From Mugil cephalus (Eukaryota; Chordata; Actinopteri; Mugiliformes; Mugilidae): DNA of 64,000 nucleotides. Under the pieces are notes generated by a model. That model did not search any database, was not told the DNA's origin, and was given only the letters and a program-made list of their open reading frames with translations. Below are positions 14,795-25,700 of this stretch, in pieces. Position numbers and translations under genes: made by a program. How positions within the stretch are numbered: the first letter of the stretch is position 1; each line of letters opens with the position of its first letter. Where the stretch lies: positions 18,073,001 to 18,137,000 of the forward strand of contig NC_061781.1 in assembly GCF_022458985.1 (NCBI RefSeq), written 5' to 3'.

Positions 14795-17700
14795 CTAATG
14801 AGGGTAGGAGCAGATGAAAGCCTGAGGCTCCCAGCATGTGAAGTCATTAAACTTTCCATTTCCTGAAAGACAGACAAACAGTAGGTCAGACATCCAGCAG
14901 CACACCGTTCAATAATTAAAAATCAGTATGCACACAGCTCAGCATGACTGCCTATTCATCCGTGAAGGCGCACTGAGCAAGCTTCTTTTTTTTTCTTTTT
15001 TTTTTTTTTTACAATGACACAAGCATTTTCTTCTTCATATAAATTATCATAAAAAAAACAAAGTTCCTTTGCTGCCTCTGAAGACAATAATTAGCTAAAA
15101 CATTAGTTTCTTCATTTGACTTGAAGAACTTGGAGCCACAGCTGCTGAAGCTGCTTTGCATACTGGGCTCAGATAAGACAGTGGAGCAGCTTGAAGCTTT
15201 TAACCTCTTGAAATGTCTGTTTGAATTTGCCTGAGAGGTGTATTATAAAATGATGACATCAGTTTTGTTGCCAATATTTGTGTTCACAGAACACTGCGCC
15301 TGCAATAAGCGAATGTTAATTTCTCCTATTAGTAATGCATTAGTTGTTGACGTCGATGAAACCAACATCCACTCTGCTGTCATTAGATCATCTTATTCTG
15401 TCCAAACTGTGACTATTTTGTATTTATAAGAGGAAGATGTTATATATGTCCATATATATGTCCGTGAATGTTCTAGTATAAATGCTACATTAAACAAAAT
15501 GTAACCTTTTTAATTTAACATGAAGCGTTGAAGTTGTCACTGTTGTTCACTTATTATTTCATAGAGATCTTAAATGCATATAGACTTTCAATAAAGAGGC
15601 AAAATTGTTTTTGTTCTGACATAATTCTGCTGAATCTGTACATATAAATATTGTACAATGGTCTCATGTATTTAATTCTTACCAAGAACTTCTATACAGT
15701 CCTCCAGGTTTGATGTGTTGTTGGGTTCCCCCGACAGCCAGTCAGCGTAGCTCCAGCGGGATCCATCCAACCAGATGAAACGACCGGTCTGACAGGTGAC
15801 AAGGCGTTAATGAGATGCAACCAGATAGATGGGTCTTTACTCCCCACGGCAATATCTTGAGCCAGCATTATTTCATGTTCTCAGTTATGACCCACCTTCA
15901 GAAGCCTCAGCCCTCCGACCCAGGTGCGTGTATATGCTCCATTTTGCCTCATCATGCTTATCAGCTGCCTGTGGTTGTATTCACTTGTGATGGAAGCCAG
16001 GTGGCCACCGCGGAAATTGTCTTGGCAAAAGAACTGTGAGGAAACACAACATTTTATTTTATTTTATTTATTTATTTATTTGTTATAGACTTACTTTTGC
16101 ATGCTTGGAGTAATGGAGAATGAATAAATACCTCAGCATCTGCAGCCCTCTTTGGTCCACTGAAGAACTGGTAGCACTTTCCGTCAAGCACCACACCGGG
16201 ACAAGAGCTCTGCCCTGTGGCAAAAAAGTGAATTACAACATATTTAATAATTATAGGATGAGTTAATGCATGAAAAGCAACGCATATGTCACTGTGATTC
16301 GTCCTTTTATCAATACAGCTTGTGACTTGAATCTGATGCAACTAATCCACACATGTAAAATCAATGCTATTACTAACTTCTAAATTTCAGCTAAGGAGTT
16401 TATATTACGTAATTTTATCGCAGGTATCATGTTAAATGACGTTGCTCTTGGTCTTGGTGTTGCTCCAGAAACACTATAGGATAAAGCTATGTCACAAAAA
16501 GACATTATCTTGTTTTATGGTAAAAAATTAAATTTCTAAACAAATTTCTAAATGTTCTGCTGTCTGTACACATGTATTTGTGTTTAGTTTTTCCTCTTCA
16601 GCACTATCTGGATAAGACTGAGATTGCTTATTTTCTTAGTTGATTAACATTATCTGCACTTTATTCTTCTTCGTGTGCATCATTTGAAACAGTCACAAAA
16701 ATAAATTATGCCTTGAACCGAACGTTTCACACTGGATTTGCATCTAGAAGCATCTAGAAAATGTTCGCAGTTTTATTATGTGCTCGTGAGCATCCGTCTG
16801 TGCTCATTTTACCTTGCTTGCCTGCTAGTCTTGTGTCTCCAGTCCTCACAGACACCTCACTAATAGCGTCTTCCATTGCTGAGCCCTCAAAGACCTGCTC
16901 TGGCGATTCCCCCGCCCTCGTGAGAACTCGCCCCGTTTCCTCCGTTATCGGATCATTTGCCACCATTTGCAACTGTTTTTGGAGCTTCCTCATCCCCATT
17001 TTAGCTTCTTCATTTGGAAAATAGTTTTCTGAAAGGGACATCGGCTGCCCCATTATGTCCAGTGCTGACCCTTCGTCCAGTGCTGACCCTTCGTCCAGTG
17101 CTGACCCTTCGTCCACGAAAGCAGCATCTGACATGACATCTTGATTCGGAGAGGGCTCTTCCATCATCTTAGGGTCCAGCTCCACAACTGGTTCTTCATT
17201 TGAGTTATAGTCCCTCGCCCTCATGTCGGCCTCATGCCAATCCTCCTCTGGCAGCATCTCAGCTTCTGGTTTCATGTCTGGCTCTGGCTCTGGCTCTGCT
17301 TTAACTTCTTGCTCTGCTTTAAACTGTTCTTCCTCCTTAGCTTCTGGCTTCACTTCAACCTCTTGCTCCCCTTTAACCTCTAGCTGCGCCGTGCTCTGGC
17401 TCTGCTTCACGTCCACCGGAATCGGGTTTTCCTGCTGCTCTTTGGAGCTCAGTTCGGGCTGCGGTGCCGGACTCTCGACCACTATGTGACCCTGCACAGG
17501 AACCAGCTCTTCCAGCAGAAGGCTCTGGTCTTCTTTCATCGCGCCAGGAGGCACCGATGGCATGCTCAGAGCCACTGCGAAGACAAAACCTTTGAAGTCA
17601 GGCGTATTCCACAGCAACACAGACTCATAAAGATCTTCTTTTGATTGCCTTCATAACAATAAATCCTAAGAGTATAAACAACAAGTGACTCTGACCCCGT

Positions 17701-18198
17701 TGAGGAAATCACGTGAATATAAAGTAGCAAATATAGGAGATAAGGACCTGATGTAGCCCTTGTTGAGTTATCTATCACAAACATGGTTTTTATTGTGTAT
17801 TAATTTTCCCAAATACATTCAGTATGTTTAATCCTAAAATGCCTTAAAATGCTCAATTATTTCCCTCTTACTTGCGAAAGTTGCACTGTCACAAAAGCAG
17901 CTAATGCTTGCATGAATTCATGTACGCTGGAAATCCTCAACCATTTAACAGGTTAATTGTTAAAATATATAGACATACGCATGACACTTTAAAAAAAAAG
18001 AAGCAACAATCAAACGAGTGGCTTATATTTAAAGTTGCAATTCACAGTGATGATTCAACGTGTTTTAGGAAAAGAGAAATGACAACAGGCGACTTTTAAC
18101 AGATCAAAACACCTTGACAAACACTCATAAAAAATAAATGGATACCAGATTGTCTTACCTGCAATAAGGCACAGTGAGAACAGTGCCAATGTCTTCAT
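14795..18198 (-). CDS. Secreted C-type lectin with long acidic N-terminal region
   Basis: Six minus-strand exons join in frame: 18198-18159, 17574-16813, 16214-16132, 16033-15896, 15788-15683 and 14862-14795, giving 398 aa. Exon 1 encodes a signal peptide (MKTLALFSLCLIA, cleavage probably near VALS). Exon 2 encodes about 254 residues rich in Glu, Lys, Pro and Ser with no fold I recognise, including a triplicated 6-residue unit. Exons 3-6 encode one C-type lectin domain (about 272-398) with six cysteines at 272, 281, 298, 372, 386 and 394, WVGG, FIWLDGSRW, EPN at 362-364 and FND at 381-383 where WND is usual. EPN with ND suggests calcium-dependent, mannose-type sugar binding. Two overlapping sequons lie at N364/N365. 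An acidic propiece before a single lectin domain recalls eosinophil major basic protein (PRG2/PRG3), but that similarity is architectural; the domain itself is not clearly basic. Orthology is not assigned. Confidence 0.88.
17061..17114. repeat. Three exact tandem copies of an 18-bp unit within lectin exon 2
   Basis: The unit AGTGCTGACCCTTCGTCC occurs at 17061-17078, 17079-17096 and 17097-17114 without mismatch. On the coding (minus) strand it adds DEGSAL units in frame to the acidic region. The perfect identity points to recent expansion and likely length variation in the population. Confidence 0.97.
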
Positions 18199-18331
18199 GT
18201 TGATCTATGTGAGAAAATATATGTAGCTGTGTTTGAGATCGTAATTTACAGACGACGTTCTCAGCACCTGTTCACGCTCCTCTTCTCCGAGTTATGTTCT
18301 CCTAATGTTCGTGAAGAAGCATTAGTCCTTC

Positions 18332-18340
18332 CCTTTTTAT
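18332..18340 (-). promoter_or_regulatory. TATA-like element of the lectin gene
   Basis: The minus strand reads ATAAAAAGG about 135 bp upstream of the lectin ATG. That would place the transcription start near 18305 and give a 5' UTR of roughly 105 bp. Position fits a TATA-driven gene; this is inference. Confidence 0.4.
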
Positions 18341-18888
18341 TTCCACTTCACAGTAAGTCATAAATCAATGCCAACCTCCTATCTAATCTTGCCAGAAGCC
18401 ACATTTTCTCCCTGTATTTCCTCGTACCTTAGTGATTAGGAGGGAAGAAAGTTCATGTGGCGAAGGCCATTTCCTGTAAACAACTAGCAAGGTATTAAAT
18501 TCACATGCAGAACAGATCAGACTGATATACATAATAGGTCAGAGACACTTAAAGGTGTCACGCTATCAGATGATCAGCTGAACTGAACAGTCATCCCGAT
18601 AGAGTGAGCCCTACTTTTTACTTGGCTACATGTGCACGATACTGAATGAATGAATGATAAGATGATGATAAAGCGAACAAACAAACATCAATTATAATCA
18701 TAACACAACAACACAAAGAAAAACAAAACTTGACACAGGAAGAAGCCAAAGCGTATTAAATCCCACCCCTTTCCCTGTGTTAAATATACTATAATTAAAC
18801 TAGGATTAAATACTATGAAATTTGTATATGACAGATAATAATGTATACTATATAACTAAAACATATCACATACATATACACACATACT

Positions 18889-18905
18889 TATATATATATA
18901 TATAT
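18889..18905. repeat. (TA)n microsatellite
   Basis: A TA run is flanked by CATACA/ATACAC imperfect repeats on both sides. Confidence 0.9.
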
Positions 18906-19318
18906 ACACATACATACATGCACAAATATAACCATCAATACACTACACATTTTAAAAAAAAGAAGACAAAATTCAATATATATTTTAAAAAGTCCAAAAT
19001 TTAAATCCAAGACCTTCTCAAAATTAGTTAGTGCTACTAATGACACTGCACCGTGACAGTGCAGTGGTGACTGGTGGTGAAGTCAATCAAAAGCAAAAGA
19101 AATAAGAAACATGACTTACAATTCACACACTTACATCAGTTACAGGTACACTTTACTTGTTTACTGCCCTACATCAGTGGTTCTTCTCATCTGGTCTGGG
19201 TTAAGGGTCACCTCTTAATGACAAGCCGCGACCCAAATCAAAGAAAACTTTTCAAATTTATTGAATGAAAAGATTGTGCAGTTTGTACCTGAGATAGTTG
19301 AATATAATATCACAGTAC

Positions 19319-19322
<4 letters not shown>

Positions 19323-19373
<51 letters not shown>
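19323..19373. repeat. (CA)n microsatellite, about 25 units
   Basis: This is an uninterrupted AC run followed by an ATACACACAC tail. It lies immediately upstream of the coiled-coil remnant. Confidence 0.97.
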
Positions 19374-19378
<5 letters not shown>

Positions 19379-19389
19379 ACACAAAAACA

Positions 19390-19795
19390 AATGTAATGCT
19401 AGAGAGGGAACTAGAAAGAAGAAAAGAGAAAGAACAGCTCACAGCCTGAGAAAAAGAGGCAAAAGAAGAGATGGCTCTTCTTCTTCAGGAACTCAGCAAA
19501 AGAGGAAATAAGGAAAGAAGCCGAAGCCTGTCTACAACAATAAGCAGAGGAGACCACTGAAGTTAAAGCTGCACTGACTCTCATGCAGACTCAGATGAAC
19601 GAGCAACAACGTCAGCGGGAGGAGGAGAAACTCCACTACCTTTCTGAGAGCGCAGAGATGACATCAACAACGACGGCTGCAGCTACAAAGATGCAGGAAG
19701 ACCTGGAAAGCCAAAAAAAGACGATGGGACCAGGAAAAGGCCGAACTCCAGCACCGTTTACAATAATCAATGCTCATTATGGTCCGGCTGTTACG
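19390..19795 (+). pseudogene. Broken coding remnant of a coiled-coil protein
   Basis: Plus-strand frames give charged, heptad-like peptides in sequence: LERELERRKEKEQL, then a stop, KEAKEEMALLLQEL, a frame change, then MQTQMNEQQRQREEEKL and MQEDLESQKK. The pieces follow each other like one long coiled coil broken by at least one stop and one frameshift, with no introns between them. That pattern suits a decayed processed copy or a degenerate terminal exon. The parent gene is not identified. Some of the charge comes from purine-rich bias, so a spurious open frame is a real alternative. Confidence 0.4.
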
Positions 19796-21128
19796 ACTTG
19801 TCATTAGCCAGTCTCTTCTTTCAAACCAAGAACGATTTACGATTTTGTCATTTGTCCCTTTGAGTTATTTGAACATCGTTTGGCTGATGTGATTCCATTC
19901 TCTTAACTTCCAACTTTTCCTCCAGAAATCCGCCTCGTTCATGCTAACGCCACCATAGCCAAACTTCTTCTGACCCTAGCACCAGCACCAATGACCAATG
20001 ACCAGCGGCCTGAGGGCTGACTGGATTTAGTCCAAATGATCAAATATGTCCCATATATATATTTAAAAAACAAAAAAAAAAAACAAAAAAAACAACATGC
20101 TTATTCATTTAGCTTTCCATTCTCCAAAATATCACCTATTTTCAAAAATAAAGCTGTTACATGAAATTTCAATGATTTTATGCAAAACACTGAGTTTTAC
20201 ACTTTTAAATTAGCTTCAAGAAGTAGTTAAAGAACTGGTGCAGAAGAATAAAGCCAATAAATCTTGATTTATTACACACAGGCCTGTAATCCTGGTTGGC
20301 ACAATCCATCCACCACATTTTCTTGCGGTAAAACATGAGGAGAACAGCTGTTTGAACGATGTCTGGACGTGAGTGTCTGTCATCGAGGGCCGCGGAACAT
20401 TCAAGTCAAGTCAAACATCTGATTCATATGAGACGGACTATCTGATGAATCTCATATCAGTTTGTTTATGTAAAGCATGTTTGTGAACGCTGAGCACTGA
20501 GCTGTGTTGTTTTGAGTGTGTGTGTGTGCGTTGGTGTGTCGCAGTGTGCCTACATGACATCAGTGCACACAGCGGAGCAGCTGGGATTGTTGGGCGTGAA
20601 CAGGTGCTGCAGCTGAAAGTTAGTGAGTTAGTGTTTCACTCTTTCTCCGGGTGCGCGCGCGCCACTGCACACGTGTCTGCATGTATGGCCCCCACGCATG
20701 TCTTTGTGTGTGCACATGTCCACAAGTGCAAGCATGTGTGCACATTGAGCGGAATGGGCGACAATGAGCTGTTGTGTGGACGCTGGTGGCAAGAAACCTA
20801 ATAGTCAAGGACACAGTAGCTCGGCAGCAGCTGTCCTGTCGCTGCACCTCCTATTACACTCATCACCGTTGTCATTTGAAAAACTTTTAACTCTGACTAT
20901 CCCCACAGTTCACAAGACCGAGCCCAGGACAGTGCAACACTACAGCAGGAAGTTTTGAACATATAATTTTGAGATCAATATAACAACAATAATTTAAAAT
21001 GGTTTGCAATGATTTATTGTGAACTTCTCATATATGTCATGTTCTACTTTCAAAATGAGTTCGCGTCTAGCTTTACTTTGTGCCTTTGTTTGCCTCTTGT
21101 CTGTGCATTGTCTCATTTCAGTTTCACC

Positions 21129-21132
<4 letters not shown>

Positions 21133-21163
<31 letters not shown>
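21133..21163. repeat. (TA)n microsatellite with poly-T tail
   Basis: Fifteen or so TA units are followed by a T-rich tract to about 21187. Confidence 0.97.
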
Positions 21164-21167
<4 letters not shown>

Positions 21168-22767
21168 TTTTTTTTTTTATTTTTTAATTGCTTCCCTGGA
21201 GATTTTATATCTTGCATCAGTTTTAGAATCAAAGCTTTTCATGTTCACCACCGGAATCAAATAACCACTTACTACATAGAAAAGTATGTGCAGACCAAAC
21301 ATGACTAATCTTGGGCTATAATTACATATCAAACTGAATATAAATGAGCAGATCAAACTAACCCAGCAGACTGAACACAAAGGGAAACATGTAGTGGAGC
21401 GGTGGAAATGAAGGAGGAACATGCAGACAGACTGGGCGTCTTCTGACTATGAATACAATAAAGCAAGACAGTTTATCAGTAGAATACCCTTTATACCGAA
21501 GCAAATGTAAAAAACGACTTAAACTAGAGAAATAAACAAGCTAAACTATAATTTACAGATGCATGTGCAATGTGAACGTAAAGTGCAGGACACCAAAAGA
21601 TCAGAATGAGGAGGAAATCGACTATAAAAACTAAGCATCATCTTTGAACAGGAAGTAGAAGTTGTCAAAAAAATGATGTATTCACACGTGGACGCATTAT
21701 TTCATTATTTATATTATAATAAAGTCACCCAATGTGTGACAAAATGTGAAACTGTTTATTTGAATAACTGAACATGGCTGTGCAAAGACAGAAAACAATG
21801 AAGTCCCAACGTCCTCAAACAAGTACTTGCTAATTAGCAATGTTGTAGCTCATGCTATTGACAAAATGTGCTCATTTTGCACTTCATATTAAACTGCAAA
21901 CTTTAATGATCATACATAAATAAGTTCCTACCTTTGCCACCACTAGATGGCAGAGTAAATCGTTCACTTATGAGGACAACAGGTTTAAATGGAGCAGAAT
22001 AAGCTGCAATAAAAATAAAAAGCTAAGTTAAATGAAGCATAGCTCAGTCACAACATGAGCCGCTGTTTTGGAAAATGAAAGTAGCTCAGAAATACTTAAA
22101 CATGCATTCTGCACACACTCATCCAACAAATAAGAAGTGGTCTGTTGAGGTAACCTAATGAATGCAAGCCAGAGATTCACTCTCTTTTAGCTCTATTTAT
22201 TTTATTTTATTTATTTTTTTCCACCAGCTCCAACAAAGATATCTGGGTTTAAATGCTGGATGGAAAATAAATATTCTCTTTAGAGGTGGATCAACATTAG
22301 AAATGACTTTCTACACGTCAAACTGGATTTACAATGTTATTTGAGTCCCATAGAAATATTAATGAACACGTTCAGGTTTGATGTTTGCCTTTAACTTATT
22401 ACTAGACTATTTACATTGTTTTCCAGTAGAATGTCAAATGAACTAAAAACAAGTTTTCTGAAAGAGAAACCAAGTAATTTAACTATATGAGATGTTAACA
22501 ACCGAATCAGGGCAGGTCAGACCCAGGTCAAAGTAAAGAAGGGCTCGTATTTCCTCCATGTGTGCTTTGTCCTACCGAGAGGCCTGTGGTCTCTCAGGAC
22601 TCTTGCGCGCACCCCGTCAGTTGTCGGCGGAGCGTGAGCGCGCATTTCGTCTGCAGCGCACGAAACTTGAAGAAGAAGCTGCAGAGAGTTTGGACTTAAA
22701 CTCATCTCACCCAGACTCAGAGGACACACGCACACACAGACCTCAGCACGGACCTGACCTCCTAAAC

Positions 22768-25700
22768 ATGAACACCACGACGATGCTGGTGCTGCCTCTG
22801 CTCGTCATCACGTTTTTACACAGTGAGTTTTTTTTTTTCCAGTCAGTTTCCTAATGTTTTAATTAGAAAAACAGTCACTGGTGTGCTCACAGATCATAAT
22901 AGAGCCGTTGCTTAAAGTGGAGCAAGAATAAGTTAATGATGTCCACATAATATGTGTGTTAAGGGAGTTCTCTAGTTTTTATCTTATCATCTCTTCTTTT
23001 TTTCAGTCGATTCTAGTTTTTCAGATATTTAATTTGACTTTATTTAAATAAATGATTCGACTAAAATGTCTTTAATATAGAAGTTAAATGTGTGCATAGC
23101 AGAAACCAAAAGGTTCATTAAATGAGAGAGTTAGGGACTGTACAAAAATGCTGAAACTTAGTTTAAAAACTTAAAAAGACAATTCTCAGCATTATATAAA
23201 AAAAAATGTATTTATATTTACCTATATTTCGACTTTATTCCTGATTTAGGAACCTCCAGTTTATAAGCAGTATCCTTTCCTACATAATTCATAGGTACAG
23301 TTTAATTCATTTGTACTAATGGCAAAGCATAAAAGTTTGAGGTGTAAAGCATTTAAAAAGAAAATCAGAGCAATTTATTCGTTAATTGTTAATAGTGTTT
23401 TGATAAAAGACGTTTCATTTCAATTAGGTTCATGCTTGGAAGGTTACTTCTCTCAACAGACATTGGCTGATTGGGCTTGTTACATTATTTCATGGGTTAT
23501 TAGTACTTGTGATTGAGCTTGTGCACATGCAGGAGGGGGTGTGATGTGTTCAGGGACTGCAGCAGCAGCAGCAGCAGCGGCAGAGATTGTGCAGGGAGTG
23601 GCTCTGATTCGTGTTTACACTGAACCCTCTCTGATGCCGTTTGAACCAGAGATCCACTGACTGATCTGGCACATCACTTGGCCTCCGCGGAAGAGTTTGA
23701 GATCCCTGCGTTTCAGTTTGAAGATAGCCCCCGACTGACCCTGCTGTTAATTGGACTGAGATGAAAACCCCCACTTGCTATCTGGAAAAAAAAAAAAATG
23801 CATCTGATGTAGCTCTGGGAATGTTAAACCGTGGAGGCTGCTTTACAAACAACAAGTTTTATGGTGTTGATTGCAGCTATGACGTGTGTAAGTGTGTAAG
23901 TGTGTAAGTTTTGACCTTTCTTGTATTGACTCATCAGGACCAAATATGTGCAATTGAAATATTCTGTTTTGCCAAAGTAACTAAAAAGATTTGTTTGGAT
24001 AATTATTTTTTTTTTATTCATGTTCAGTGCACGGGAGGTTGTTTAATTTCCAGCAGCCTGAAAACTAAATTCAACATGTTCAAATACTTCCTACATACAA
24101 CAATTGTATGATTTCCATCAATTACCTGCATCTAACACATTACGCAACATGATATTTGCATGTGAAATGTTCCACAAACAAATGCACGCATGTTCAAATA
24201 CACTGACTGTTTATATTGAAGTGAGGTTAAATAGGCCTGGGCCATAGGGTCACCAGACTGAAGCATACGGTGCAGCGTGTCAGGGTTCAATCAGCGGAGA
24301 CCCTCACAAGTGTGTCATAGACGTCTGTTGCGGTGTAAGTGTGTGTGTGTGTGTGCTGTGCCAGCTGAGAAGTGTAAGGTTACTGTCATAAAGAGTGGCT
24401 TTGTGTGCTTTAGAAAAACACATGCATGTGTGCACCACACACACACACACATACAGTGCGTAGATTTCTTTCACCGTGCCACCTAAGAAGAAATGCATTT
24501 GAAGCCCTTAAGAGAAAAAAAAAAGTGATTCTTTCTTAACCCCGAGTCAATGGACGTTTGAAGGTTTGGAACAAGACCTGAGAACAACTTAAGACAGTTA
24601 TGGATTCATGGACCCACATTATGGTATCGGTTCATATCTATTTGTGTGGGATCAGCTTATCATTAAGGCATGTTTTCCACTGGAACTGATAACAACCGGC
24701 ACAACGTCGAGCCGACTACAGCTCCTTTTCTCTGAGAAGACAGAAAACATCTGCAGGCACCTTTGTAGTTTTTAAAAGATATTGTCTTAAATGCATGTTT
24801 TCATTTTCTTTTCTTTTTTTGCGACTGTACATACTTGTGTGTTTGAGTGTGCGCGTTTTCCGAAGTGATCACTTCACTGCAGGAGGTTATCAGGTCGTCG
24901 GTGCGTCATCCATCACCTACTGCATTCCTGCACAGCACCGCTCCTGGCACCACCAGGATGTAGCTACGCACTCTACATGTGTGTACGTGTGTGTGTGCGT
25001 GTGTGTGTTCTCGTATTCCCCTGTTTGTAGCACCAATGTTAGGTTTTAACCCAATGGAGTTTTTCCTGTGCCACCGTCGCCAGGTTCAGGCCGGGTTTTG
25101 TAAAGCGTTTTGAGACAATCTGTATTGTTACTGATGCTATATGAATAAAATTGAATTGGATTGAACTCAACTCAAGAAGAAAATCAAAACTAAAATGAGT
25201 TCAGGACAGGTTGTGGAGAAGGAATACACTACTGGAAAGACAGATGTGCATTTGCTTCCACACATGAAAAAATAACCTGATTCACACTATGTTGTGATAA
25301 ATGTATTATTTTACTGTAAATCATTGACTGGTTCGTTCAGACTCATTTCTACATAGCAGAATTATGTGAGTGTGATTCTGATCTCTGATTGTCCAAAACC
25401 TCCAGAACCTCAATCTGCAGCAAAACTGTCCGTGAACTGATCTTCTTCCTCCTGCAGGTCCCGTCTGCTTGTCAGTGACGGTGAGCAGCAGTAAACCCAA
25501 GGTAGAAGTCCATGAACACACAGGTGAGACCTTAGTCCATCTTTTAATCACCACAGCATTAAAGAACAAAACTGTCCGATGACACACACAACTTGCTATT
25601 TAACATGCATCTTATTGTTTAATTGATCAAACTTGATTAAATGTACTTCAGCTCAAAGTTATGTACATAAAATATGGAAATTTGGAATTCACTTTGCATA

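Larger units (their letters stand above)
18360..22500. other. Repeat-rich intergenic region between lectin and jam2
   Basis: No intact gene is seen. The interval holds (TA)n and (CA)n arrays, a fish dispersed-repeat fragment at about 19170-19260 (GGTTCTTCTCATCTGG...CGCGACCCAAATC), the coiled-coil remnant listed separately, and low-complexity A-rich DNA at about 20070-20090. The rest is AT-rich unique sequence. Confidence 0.55.

Noticed and set aside
16761..17024. Open frames on the plus strand across 16761-17489
   Set aside because: They are antisense shadows of lectin exon 2, whose biased codons leave the opposite strand open.
19321..19380. CRISPR-like or satellite array
   Set aside because: It is a plain (CA)n microsatellite; the organism is a vertebrate.
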